From assembly GCA_013813215.1 (NCBI GenBank), contig JACCSC010000502.1, positions 1 to 15,795 of the forward strand: a stretch of DNA of 15,795 nt, written 5' to 3'. This stretch comes from Geodermatophilaceae bacterium (lineage in GTDB: Bacteria; Actinomycetota; Actinomycetes; Mycobacteriales; Geodermatophilaceae). Below, piece after piece: positions 1 through 6,531 of this stretch. The stretch's first letter is position 1; each line of letters starts with the position of its first letter. The notes below the pieces were generated by a model, which saw nothing but the letters and a program-made list of their open reading frames with translations, did no database searches and was not told the origin of the DNA. The translations under genes were made by a program, and so were the position numbers.

Positions 1-278
1 TGACGACCTCCAGCGGCAACGTCGCGGTCACCGCCCGGACCGTTCCGAGCCTTTCGGCGAAGTGGTAGCCGGTGTCCAGGAACAGCACCTTGGCCAGTGG
101 GGCCGAGGACGCAGTCAGGTGGGCGAGTACCGCGTCGGTCATCGACGAGGCGATGGCCAGCCGGTCGCCGAACGTCGTACCGGCCCAGCTCAGCACCTCG
201 GCCGGACCGGCGCCGTCCAGCACAGCGGCTCCCTGCTCGGCCAGCGCGCAACTCGCAGCGCTCGGCGATGGCCGTCAT
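1..278 (-). CDS. cysH: Phosphoadenylyl/adenylyl-sulfate reductase (CysH), N-terminal part, cut by window edge, apparent frameshift
   Basis: Reading the minus strand from 223 down to 1 gives a CysH-like N-terminus, ending in the family block KVLFLDTGYHFAERLGTVRA, preceded by FGDRLAIASSM and AEQGAAVLDGA. CysH reduces activated sulfate (APS or PAPS) to sulfite in assimilatory sulfur metabolism, in the cytoplasm. The best upstream start is ATG at 278 with a GGAG 8 nt before it, reading MTAIAERCELR. That frame then breaks: at about 243-249 a CGCGCT run appears where CGCGCGCT would continue into ALAEQGAA, so 2 nt seem to be missing. Alternatively translation starts in the correct frame at GTG 223, which has its own AGGGAG 5 nt upstream; family N-termini vary, so a protein from there could be functional. 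The catalytic Cys motif and the Fe-S cysteines seen in APS-type members would lie beyond the window, so substrate type cannot be decided. Confidence 0.72.
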   Translation of the reverse strand, partial: MTAIAERCELRAGRAGSRCAGRRRSGRGAELGRYDVRRPAGHRLVDDRRGTRPPDCVLGPTGQGAVPGHRLPLRRKARNGPGGDRDVAAGGR

Positions 279-352
279 CGGACCGGCTCCGCGGCCGGGG
301 CGATGCCCACGAAGCGCAGCGTCCACACCCGGGTGCACGAGGCGCACCGCCA

Positions 353-829
353 CTGACCGGCCGACCGGGGGCGGCCGCGTGGGCCCGGCAGTGGCCGGCG
401 GAACGGTTCGCCGTCGTCGCCCGGGAGCTGGCGGGCCGGGGAGCCCGGGTGGTCGTCACCGGTGACGCGGCGGAACACGACCTGGCCGCGCGCGTGGTGC
501 GGGCGGCGGGGCTGCCGGCAACGGCGAACCTGGCCGGCACCACGCTGCTCGGCCTGGCCGGCGTGATCGCGGGGGCTCGGCTGGTGATCTGCGGCGACAC
601 CGGGGTGGGGCACCTGGCCAGCGCGTACGGCACCCCGTCGGTCCTGCTGTTCGGCCCGGTGTCGCCGGCCTCCTGGGGTCCGCCGGTCTTGCCCGAGCAT
701 GTGGTGCTCTGGCACGGCGACGGCAGCGGCGACCCGCACGGCACGGCGCCGGACCCGGCGTTGTTGGCGATAGGAACCGACGAGGTACTCGCCGCCGCCC
801 AGCGGCTGCTGGGGTCAGGCCGCGGTACG
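353..829 (+). pseudogene. Family-9 glycosyltransferase (heptosyltransferase-like), C-terminal fragment
   Basis: From about residue PGAAAWARQWPAERFAVVA onward this frame reads as the C-terminal nucleotide-sugar-binding half of a GT9 enzyme, including the family hallmark GDTGVGHLASAYGTPSVLLF followed by GPVSPASWGPP. GT9 enzymes transfer sugars from activated donors to cell-surface glycans. A full protein is about 300-350 residues; only about 155 look genuine here. The roughly 150-180 residues that should precede them are absent: DNA left of about 350 is the start of cysH on the other strand, and its plus-strand translation is nonsense. There is no credible in-frame start with a ribosome site near 350. 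The frame also reads past the end of the dehydrogenase gene on the minus strand to a stop at 992-994, so the original C-terminus is lost too. I regard it as a remnant or an assembly join, not a working gene. Confidence 0.65.
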
Positions 830-1651
830 ACGCCCGATCGCGTCCAGCACGCGCTGGGGGACCAGTGGCCGCAGTGCAGAGACCAGCTTCGCTCCACCGC
901 CGACGGCGTACCGGGTGCGGGGGCGGGTAGAGGTGAGCGCCCTGTGGATCGTCTCGGCGACCGTCGCCGAGGACGCCCCGTTCTTGGCGGCTGAGCGCAG
1001 GCTGCCCTGGAACGAGCGCAGCCGGTCGGCGTACCGCCCGATCTCCGGATGTCCGCCGACGAGCATGTCGTCGAGGTCGGTGGCCGCCTTGGCCCAGATC
1101 GGCGTCGCGATCGGACCGGGCTCGATCAGGATCACTGGGATGCCGTCGGGGGTGAGTTCCTGCCGCCAGGAGTCGGCGATCGCCTCCATCGCGAACTTCG
1201 AGGCGTGGTAGGCGCCGGCGAACTGCACGGCCACCTTGCCGCCTATCGACCCGACGAACACCACGCGCCCCGTGGCGTCGCGCAGCAGGGGAAGCAGCGC
1301 GCGGGTCAGCGCTACCTGCCCGACGACGTTGACCTCGAGTTCGGCCCGCAGCTGCTCGGGCTCCAGCACCTCGAGCGGTCCCGGTACGCCCACCCCTGCG
1401 ACGTTCACCACCGCGTCCAGACCGGCGGCGCCGACTGCCGTCCGGATCTCGGCCACGGCCGAGGCGATCGATGCGGCGTCGGTGATGTCCAGAACGAGCA
1501 ACCGGAGCCGGTCGGAGGTCTGCCCCGCCAGCGGCGCAGCGTCGTCGAGGTTCCGGACGCCGGCGAAGACCGTCATCCCGGCCCGGTCGAGTTCCAACGC
1601 GGTGGAAGCGCCGATCCCGCTGGACGCACCGGTCACCAACACTGACTGCAC
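815..1651 (-). CDS. Short-chain dehydrogenase/reductase (SDR) family oxidoreductase
   Basis: A 278-residue classical SDR, the usual length for the family. It shows the Rossmann cofactor motif TGASSGIG at residues 7-14, an acidic DI at 55-56, NVAG at 83-86, the catalytic Ser at 135 in VFVGSIGG, the YHASK pair (Tyr148, Lys152), and EPGPIATP after the active site. These predict an NAD(P)(H)-dependent oxidoreductase acting on a carbonyl or alcohol in the cytoplasm; the substrate cannot be told. The start is GTG at 1651 with GGGAGG 4 nt upstream. It is divergent from the sigma factor gene and its stop runs into the glycosyltransferase remnant. A candidate SigB/SigF-type promoter lies about 30 nt upstream (1683-1708), so it may be a general-stress gene controlled by the neighbouring sigma factor (inference). 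Confidence 0.9.
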   Translation of the reverse strand: MQSVLVTGASSGIGASTALELDRAGMTVFAGVRNLDDAAPLAGQTSDRLRLLVLDITDAASIASAVAEIRTAVGAAGLDAVVNVAGVGVPGPLEVLEPEQLRAELEVNVVGQVALTRALLPLLRDATGRVVFVGSIGGKVAVQFAGAYHASKFAMEAIADSWRQELTPDGIPVILIEPGPIATPIWAKAATDLDDMLVGGHPEIGRYADRLRSFQGSLRSAAKNGASSATVAETIHRALTSTRPRTRYAVGGGAKLVSALRPLVPQRVLDAIGRRTAA

Positions 1652-1682
1652 AGGACCTCCCAGAATCTGCGGTTCGTCAGGA

Positions 1683-1708
1683 GTACCCCGTAGATCTGGT
1701 CGATAACC
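1683..1708 (-). promoter_or_regulatory. Candidate SigB/SigF-type promoter of the SDR gene
   Basis: On the minus strand GGTT (1708-1705) is followed by 16 nt and then GGGTAC (1688-1683). This fits the actinobacterial SigB/SigF pattern (GNNT or GTTT, 14-17 nt, GGGTAY) and places transcription start about 25 nt before the GTG of the SDR gene. Motif match by eye only. Confidence 0.5.
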
Positions 1709-1724
1709 CCTTTGCGCAGGCGGG

Positions 1725-1754
1725 TTGTCGACGTCCCCCGACGCGGACTAGGGT
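1725..1754 (+). promoter_or_regulatory. Candidate housekeeping-type promoter of the sigma factor gene
   Basis: TTGTCG at 1725-1730, an 18-nt spacer, and TAGGGT at 1749-1754 resemble a -35/-10 pair of the main sigma factor (TTGACn ... TAnnnT). Transcription would start near 1761, giving a structured leader of about 127 nt before the ATG at 1888. Confidence 0.4.
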
Positions 1755-1761
1755 CGATTGT

Positions 1762-1853
1762 GGTCGATGCACTACCGACCGCGAGCGTCGAGGGCGAAGC
1801 AGCCGCCCGTATCCCCGAGGCCGACGCGGCCTCCGGTCCGCCGTATTGCGGAC
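1762..1853 (+). promoter_or_regulatory. Tandem hairpins in the leader of the sigma factor gene
   Basis: Three inverted repeats lie in the predicted 5' leader: GGTCG/CGACC (1762-1766 and 1776-1780, 9-nt loop), GAGGCC/GGCCTC (1817-1822 and 1828-1833, 5-nt loop) and GTCCGC/GCGGAC (1836-1841 and 1848-1853, 6-nt loop, extendable by two pairs). The last two are separated by only 2 nt. They could act in translation or attenuation control, but GC-rich DNA produces chance hairpins; the function is not known. Confidence 0.35.
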
Positions 1854-1887
1854 TGCCTGGTTGGAATCTCCGACAGGTGTGAGCTGC

Positions 1888-2697
1888 ATGTCCACTGATG
1901 TCGTTGCCGGCGGCCCTGGTGTCCCCCCCGTGCACCCCCTTCTCGAGGTGGCGGGAGACGACGACGTACGCCGTCGCTTCCTCGAGCTGCGCGACCCCGA
2001 GACCGGCGAGGAGCGCCGGTCGGTCGTACGCGACGAGCTCGTCGAGATGTTCGTCCCGATGGCGCAACGAGTGGCCCGCCGGTTCCGCAACCGCAACGAG
2101 CCGGTCGAGGATCTCGGGCAGGTGGCGCTGCTGGGTCTGCTCAAAGCCGTGGACGGGTTCGACCCCGAGCGCTCGGTCAGCTTCAGCAGCTATGCGATCC
2201 CGACCATGCTCGGCGAGATCAAGCGGCACTTCCGGGACAAGGGCTGGAGCCTGCACGTGCCCCGGCGGCTCAAGGAGCTGTCCCTCAATGTCGTTTCGGC
2301 CACCGGTGACCTCACCCAGCAGCTCGGCCGGCACCCGACCGACGCCGATCTCTCAGCCGTGCTGGGGGTCAGCGAGTGCGAGATCCGGGAGGCTCGGCTG
2401 TGCGTCCGCGCCTATCACTGCACGTCGCTGTCCACTCCGCACCCGTTGCAGGAGTCCACTTCGGACCGGTTCGGTGTCGTCGACCCGGGCATGCAGCGGG
2501 TCGAGGACGTCCAGACGCTGCGGCCTCTCCTGGCCGCGCTGCCGCCCCGAGAACGCAAGATCATCGCTTTGCGGTTCGGGGGCAACCTGACCCAGAGTCA
2601 GATCGCCGGTCGGCTGGGGATCTCCCAGATGCACGTGTCCCGGCTCCTGACCAAGTGCCTCGGCCAGCTGCGACAGGGGTTGCTCGCCGACGGATGA
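1888..2697 (+). CDS. RNA polymerase sigma factor, SigB/SigF/SigG family
   Basis: A 269-residue group-3 sigma-70 factor. Region 2 is at about residues 50-120, with the core-binding and -10-recognition stretch GFDPERSVSFSSYAIPTML and IKRHFRDKGW. Region 3 is at about 125-200 and region 4, with the -35-recognising helix-turn-helix LTQSQIAGRLGISQMHVSRL, at about 212-262. This is the family of stress and development sigma factors normally held by an anti-sigma kinase (RsbW) and released by RsbV and PP2C phosphatases; no RsbW or RsbV gene is in the window. ATG at 1888 is preferred because upstream codons lie inside leader hairpins and AGGTGTGAG precedes this ATG; an alternative ATG at 1846 adds 14 residues. 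It heads an operon with the CheB-like gene that follows. Candidate promoters for this class of sigma factor occur before the divergent SDR gene and at 11915. Confidence 0.93.
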   Translation: MSTDVVAGGPGVPPVHPLLEVAGDDDVRRRFLELRDPETGEERRSVVRDELVEMFVPMAQRVARRFRNRNEPVEDLGQVALLGLLKAVDGFDPERSVSFSSYAIPTMLGEIKRHFRDKGWSLHVPRRLKELSLNVVSATGDLTQQLGRHPTDADLSAVLGVSECEIREARLCVRAYHCTSLSTPHPLQESTSDRFGVVDPGMQRVEDVQTLRPLLAALPPRERKIIALRFGGNLTQSQIAGRLGISQMHVSRLLTKCLGQLRQGLLADG

Positions 2698-2744
2698 GCG
2701 GATGCGATGGACTCGCTCACTGCACGGGAGGAGGTGCCGGCGGC

Positions 2745-3851
2745 ATGCACGACGCCTCGGAAACCGAACGACGGTCGAACGCAGGGGCCCGCGACATCGT
2801 TCTCATCGGGACCTCAGCGGGCGGTGTCCAGGCCCTGCAGGTCCTGCTGGGCGGGTTGCCGGCCGATCTGGGGGCGGCGGTATTCGTCGTGCTCCACGTC
2901 CCCGAGGGTGTCGAGAGCCGGCTTCCGGCGGTGCTCCGGCGGGCCTCGGCCCTGCCCGTCGACACCGCCCGCGAAGGCGAGCAGGTCCGTCCCGGCCGGG
3001 TGCTCGTCGCACCGTCCGGTGCCCACCTGCTGTTGCGCGAAGACAGGGTTCAGGTCCGGCGAGGGCCCAAGGAGAACGGCGTCCGGCCGTCCGTGGACGT
3101 CTTGTTCCGGTCCGCGGCAATGACGTACGGCGCTCGGGTGCTCAGCGTCGTGCTCACCGGTCTGCTCGACGACGGGGCAGCCGGCAGCAAGGAGGTGCTG
3201 CGGCGCGGCGGGATCGCCTTGGCGCAAGAGCCCGCCTCGGCCGAATATCCGTCGATGCCGCGCAACGCGCTCGCGGCCCATCCCGACGTCCACGCGATCG
3301 CGCTGGCGGACCTGGCGTCGATGATCGGGAAGGTGGTGGCCGAACCGGCCGGTCCGGCGGGTGCGGGCAGCGCGGACGTGGACCCCGACGACGACGCCGA
3401 CATCCGGCTCGTGCAGGAGATGGCCGTCAGTGCCGCCGAACCGGCCAGAGCTCCGCTGACGCTGCCCGGCGACCCGTCGCTGTACAACTGCGCGGACTGC
3501 AATGGGGTCCTGCAGGAGGCCAGCAGCGAGTCGATACCCGATCGCTGGCGCTGCCGGGTCGGCCACGGTTGGTCGGGGATGGCCTTGGTCCAGGCCAAGG
3601 CCGAACAGGTCGAGGCCGCGCTCTGGGCCGCCGTCCACCTGCTGGAGGAGCGGGCCTTGCTGTGCGAGCGGCTCGCCGAACGGGCAGCTGCCGGCGGGCG
3701 CACCCGCAACGCCGGCCAGCTTTGCCGCCGGGCCGACGAAGCGTCCAGGCAGGTCGAGCTGGTGCGCGGCATGGTCATCCCGGCGTTGTCGCCGGCGGAG
3801 GACGCCGAGTCCTCGGCGCTCGAGGAGTCAGCCGTCTCGAGGAACGCGTAG
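2745..3851 (+). CDS. CheB-type protein-glutamate methylesterase domain protein without receiver, with C-terminal Cys/His cluster
   Basis: A 368-residue protein. Residues 15-200 are a CheB catalytic domain: GTSAGG with nucleophile Ser24, LHVP with His51, and LTGLLDDGAAG with Asp142/143 make up the Ser-His-Asp triad. Such enzymes demethylate or deamidate glutamyl side chains on receptors. The N-terminal response-regulator domain of chemotaxis CheB is absent, so phosphorylation control is not expected. After an acidic linker, Cys249, Cys252, Cys270 and His274 (YNCADC ... WRCRVGHGW) look like a zinc-binding knuckle, then a helical tail runs to the end. ATG at 2745 is preceded by GGGAGGAGG; an alternative ATG at 2694 overlaps the sigma factor stop by 4 nt and adds 17 residues. 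It is probably co-transcribed with the sigma gene. The last 24 nt overlap the end of the convergent gene. Known relatives occur as stand-alone signalling proteins in non-motile actinobacteria; the partner may be the CheR-like protein encoded at 6528-8390 (inference). Confidence 0.88.
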   Translation: MHDASETERRSNAGARDIVLIGTSAGGVQALQVLLGGLPADLGAAVFVVLHVPEGVESRLPAVLRRASALPVDTAREGEQVRPGRVLVAPSGAHLLLREDRVQVRRGPKENGVRPSVDVLFRSAAMTYGARVLSVVLTGLLDDGAAGSKEVLRRGGIALAQEPASAEYPSMPRNALAAHPDVHAIALADLASMIGKVVAEPAGPAGAGSADVDPDDDADIRLVQEMAVSAAEPARAPLTLPGDPSLYNCADCNGVLQEASSESIPDRWRCRVGHGWSGMALVQAKAEQVEAALWAAVHLLEERALLCERLAERAAAGGRTRNAGQLCRRADEASRQVELVRGMVIPALSPAEDAESSALEESAVSRNA

Positions 3852-5735
3852 GCACAGCGCCAGCACGTCCAGCGGCAAGCCGTCGTCGATGTCGAAGGTA
3901 GCGAGGGCCGCGCCGATCTGGTCCACGATGCTCTGCGCGGACCCGCTCCCGGCCCGCGCCACCGCCTGCGCGAGGGCTCCGGACCGGCCGAACGTGTCGC
4001 CCGTGCGGGCGCGGACGTCGTACAGGGACGTCGTGAACATGACGAGGGCCTCACCGGGCACGAGGTCGAGGTCTCGGAAGTGCAGCACCGCTTCTGCGCC
4101 ACCCTCCAGCGCACGTCCGCCGCCGTCGACCGCCTGCACGCGCCCGTCGAGCCGCCGGTGCAGGCTCAAGTGGTGTCCCGCGCTGACCAGCCGGACGGCG
4201 GCGCCGGTCGCCGTGCTGCTGACGTGCGCCGCGCTGGTCAGCACCGGCGTCCGCAACCCGCCCAGCGCGCTCAGCCGCGCGGTCACGTCTTCCAACAGCC
4301 CGACCGGGTCGGCCTGCGCCAGGCCCAGCGTGCGTGCCGACTGGCGCAACGTCACCAGTTCGGTGGCCGCGTGGCCTCCGGCGGTGGCCGTCTCGGCGAG
4401 CAGGATGTTCCCACCGGAGTTGCTCGGGTACAGGTCGAACACCACGCTGCCGGGGTCCTCCTCGCTCGTGGCCGGGCGGTACAACCAGGCCACGTCGAGC
4501 TGCTCCAGGGTGACCGACGTGGGGATGAGCAAGTCGCGCAATGTCAGGTGGCTCCGGTGCTGGCGGACGAAGCGCCGCTCGGCGCGCAGCGCCCCACCCA
4601 GCAGGCCGCCCACGTCCTCGAGGGCGGCAAGGTCGGCGAGGGCGAAGTAGGAGCTGCCCGCCGTACGCGCCGCGGTGATGGTGCCGAGAACCGCCTCGCC
4701 GCCGATCGGTAGGCAGAGCAGCGAGCGGGCGCGCATCCGGCCGGCCAGCGGTACCCCGTCCCGGTCCTCGCCGAGCACTGAATAGTCGTCGAGGTGGATG
4801 AGCAGCTGGCTCTGGCCCTCCTGGGCCACGACCGCGGGCAGCGCAGCCTCGTATGGCTCCGCCTCCTGGATGGCGGCCAGGACTTCGCGATCCGTGGCTC
4901 CCTCCGGCCCGCAGACCGCGGCCCGGACGAGGCCGTCGGCTCGCATCAGATCCACGATGATCCAGTCGGCGAACTCGACGCACAGCAGGCCGCCCAGCGC
5001 CCGAGCGATGGCGGCGTCGGGATCGCCGTGGCTGGAGGTCAGCAGCTGGGCCACGGAGGTGACGAGGTCCAGCCGCCGGACCAGGGCGGGCAGACCCGCC
5101 GTCGTCCGGGCGAGCACCGCCGCAGCATCCTCGCCGCTCGGACCGGCCGGGTCGTCGGCGAGTGCGTCGTCGGTCGGGATCAGGACCGCGGCGATGACCG
5201 GCTTGGGATCGTTGGGGACATGCAGCGCGCCGAGTAGCGCGCGGACCGACCTAACGCGGCCGCGCACGACGAAGGTCAGCGTGACCGTGCGCGTTCCTCG
5301 CCGGCGGGTGACCGCGGCGATCTGCGAGCGCAGGGCCGAACGCTGGGGAAGCTCGACCAGCGCCGGCAGCGGACGGCCGGACAGGTAGTCGGCGCTCAGT
5401 TCCAACAGGTTGAGGCAGCGCTGGTTGACGCGGCGGATCCGGCCGTCGCGATACAGGAGCATCACCGGCAGCGGCAGATCCCGGAAGGCTGCGCGCAGGA
5501 CGTACCGATCCTGGTCCTCGGTTGCGGCCTGGTCGGCCTGCTCGGCGTCGCTGACCCACAGCTCCTCGTGCGCGACCCGTAGCTCCTCGGCGGCGGTTTC
5601 CAGCTCGAGGAACAGCGCCTCGTTCTCGTCGTCGCCCTCCGCGGTGACGCGCCGGGCCGCGCGCAGGTCGCGCAACCGGGACTGGAAGGCGGCGACCTCG
5701 CGATCGAAGTCCTCGAACTGCATGTTCGGCGGCAC
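3828..5735 (-). CDS. PAS-GAF-SpoIIE(PP2C)-like protein with degenerate phosphatase site
   Basis: A 635-residue protein: N-terminal coiled coil (about 12-62), PAS domain (about 75-190, LLYRDGRIRRVNQRCLNLLE), GAF domain (about 225-390) and an RsbU/SpoIIE-like C-terminal domain (about 400-632). This architecture is typical of phosphatases that dephosphorylate anti-anti-sigma factors to release SigB/SigF-type sigma factors. The fold is recognisable from AGHHLSLHRR and the terminal LPLDVLALCLRV, but the metal-binding motifs are altered: the usual GGDWYD reads VVFDLYP, GDxxGHG reads ETATAGGHA, and YTDGLxE reads FTTSLYD. It may therefore be a non-catalytic sensor or scaffold (inference). GTG at 5735 is chosen because AGGGGG lies 4 nt before it; ATG at 5723 is a close alternative. 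An open frame extends upstream to 6506 but is only antisense to the ANTAR gene. It is divergent from the ANTAR gene and its end overlaps the CheB-like gene. Confidence 0.85.
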   Translation of the reverse strand: MPPNMQFEDFDREVAAFQSRLRDLRAARRVTAEGDDENEALFLELETAAEELRVAHEELWVSDAEQADQAATEDQDRYVLRAAFRDLPLPVMLLYRDGRIRRVNQRCLNLLELSADYLSGRPLPALVELPQRSALRSQIAAVTRRRGTRTVTLTFVVRGRVRSVRALLGALHVPNDPKPVIAAVLIPTDDALADDPAGPSGEDAAAVLARTTAGLPALVRRLDLVTSVAQLLTSSHGDPDAAIARALGGLLCVEFADWIIVDLMRADGLVRAAVCGPEGATDREVLAAIQEAEPYEAALPAVVAQEGQSQLLIHLDDYSVLGEDRDGVPLAGRMRARSLLCLPIGGEAVLGTITAARTAGSSYFALADLAALEDVGGLLGGALRAERRFVRQHRSHLTLRDLLIPTSVTLEQLDVAWLYRPATSEEDPGSVVFDLYPSNSGGNILLAETATAGGHAATELVTLRQSARTLGLAQADPVGLLEDVTARLSALGGLRTPVLTSAAHVSSTATGAAVRLVSAGHHLSLHRRLDGRVQAVDGGGRALEGGAEAVLHFRDLDLVPGEALVMFTTSLYDVRARTGDTFGRSGALAQAVARAGSGSAQSIVDQIGAALATFDIDDGLPLDVLALCLRVPRDG

Positions 5736-5838
5736 TCGACCCCCTGCCGGCCTGCGTCGTGCCGCGGGCAGCGGCTGTCGTGAGTCCCGTGGGCGCGCTG
5801 GGCGCGTGGCCTGGGCAGCGCATCCCGAACGCTCGCCG

Positions 5839-5844
5839 TAGCCT
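5839..5844 (+). promoter_or_regulatory. Candidate -10 box of the GAF-ANTAR gene (leaderless mRNA)
   Basis: TAGCCT ends 6 nt before the ATG at 5851, and no convincing Shine-Dalgarno sequence separates them, so transcription probably starts at or beside the start codon. The box sits in a near-palindrome, GTAGCCTAC (5838-5846), so a TAGGCT box on the minus strand could also serve the divergent PAS-GAF gene. Confidence 0.4.
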
Positions 5845-5850
5845 ACGGGG

Positions 5851-6531
5851 ATGGAGGCGTACGACGTCCTCGACGACGCACCGGAATCGGTGCTGTGCCG
5901 GCTGGTGGATCGAGTCGCGGCCAGCGTCCCCGGTTGTTGCGGGGCGACGTTCACTTCGTGGACGACGACGGAGGAGGGTCTGCTTCCGATCGTGCGGGTC
6001 TGCTCCCATCCTGACCTCGCGGAGCTGGAGGACCTCGACATCCTTCCGACGGAGTCACCCCTCGTGGCGGCGGCCGTCTCCGGCGAGCCGGCGTGGGTGG
6101 GCGACACCCTGCGCGACACGAGATTCCCGGCGTTCTCGATCGCCGCCTTGCGGCTGGGGGTCCGGAGCGTCGTGTGTTCCGTCGAGTCCGGGCGAGTGCC
6201 CACGGCGACGCTCAGCCTGTACTCCGTCCGGCCGGATCTCAGTCCGGGCCACACCGCCGGTGTCGCGGCGGCGCTGCTGCGCGAGGCCATCAGCGCCGCC
6301 GGTCGCACGTTGGCCAGCGAGCGCTCACGGCGAGAGGTCCACCACCTGACGCAGGCGATGGCCGTCCGCAGCGTCATCGAGCAGGCCAAAGGAATGATCA
6401 TGCAGGCGGTCAAGTGTGACGCGGCCACCGCGTTCCAGCACTTGTCCAGCACGGCCCAGCGCTCGCGGCGCCGGCTGGCCGACGTGGCCCGCGATGTGGT
6501 GCGCACGCACGAGGCGGCCCCGCGGTCCTAG
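5851..6531 (+). CDS. GAF-ANTAR domain transcription antitermination regulator
   Basis: A 226-residue protein with an N-terminal GAF sensor domain (about 10-150) and a C-terminal ANTAR RNA-binding domain (about 162-218). The ANTAR helices are clear: LTQAMAVRSVIEQAKGMIM, AATAFQHLSSTAQRSRRRL, then DVARDVV. ANTAR proteins bind paired RNA hairpins in leaders and prevent termination; the GAF domain would sense a small ligand, redox state or a partner. The size and order match the common actinobacterial GAF-ANTAR family. The ATG at 5851 has no clear ribosome site but a -10-like box just upstream, suggesting a leaderless transcript. The stop codon is interlocked with that of the convergent CheR-like gene: both TAGs are read from one CTAG. 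Targets are unknown; the hairpins before the sigma gene (1817-1853) are possible candidates but do not have the canonical loop bases. Confidence 0.92.
   Translation: MEAYDVLDDAPESVLCRLVDRVAASVPGCCGATFTSWTTTEEGLLPIVRVCSHPDLAELEDLDILPTESPLVAAAVSGEPAWVGDTLRDTRFPAFSIAALRLGVRSVVCSVESGRVPTATLSLYSVRPDLSPGHTAGVAAALLREAISAAGRTLASERSRREVHHLTQAMAVRSVIEQAKGMIMQAVKCDAATAFQHLSSTAQRSRRRLADVARDVVRTHEAAPRS

Noticed and set aside
62..352. Plus-strand open frame continuous with the GT9 fragment (310 codons from ATG 62)
   Set aside because: Its first 95 or so residues have no protein-like character and are antisense to recognisable CysH sequence.
1817..1853. Canonical ANTAR target (two hexaloop hairpins)
   Set aside because: Loop sizes are 5 and 6 nt and the A1/G4 loop bases are missing; kept only as a general leader structure.
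5736..6506. Long minus-strand extension of the PAS-GAF-SpoIIE frame (would make an 892-residue protein)
   Set aside because: The added residues are Arg/Ser/Ala-rich antisense of the well-supported GAF-ANTAR gene; ribosome sites favour 5735 or 5723.
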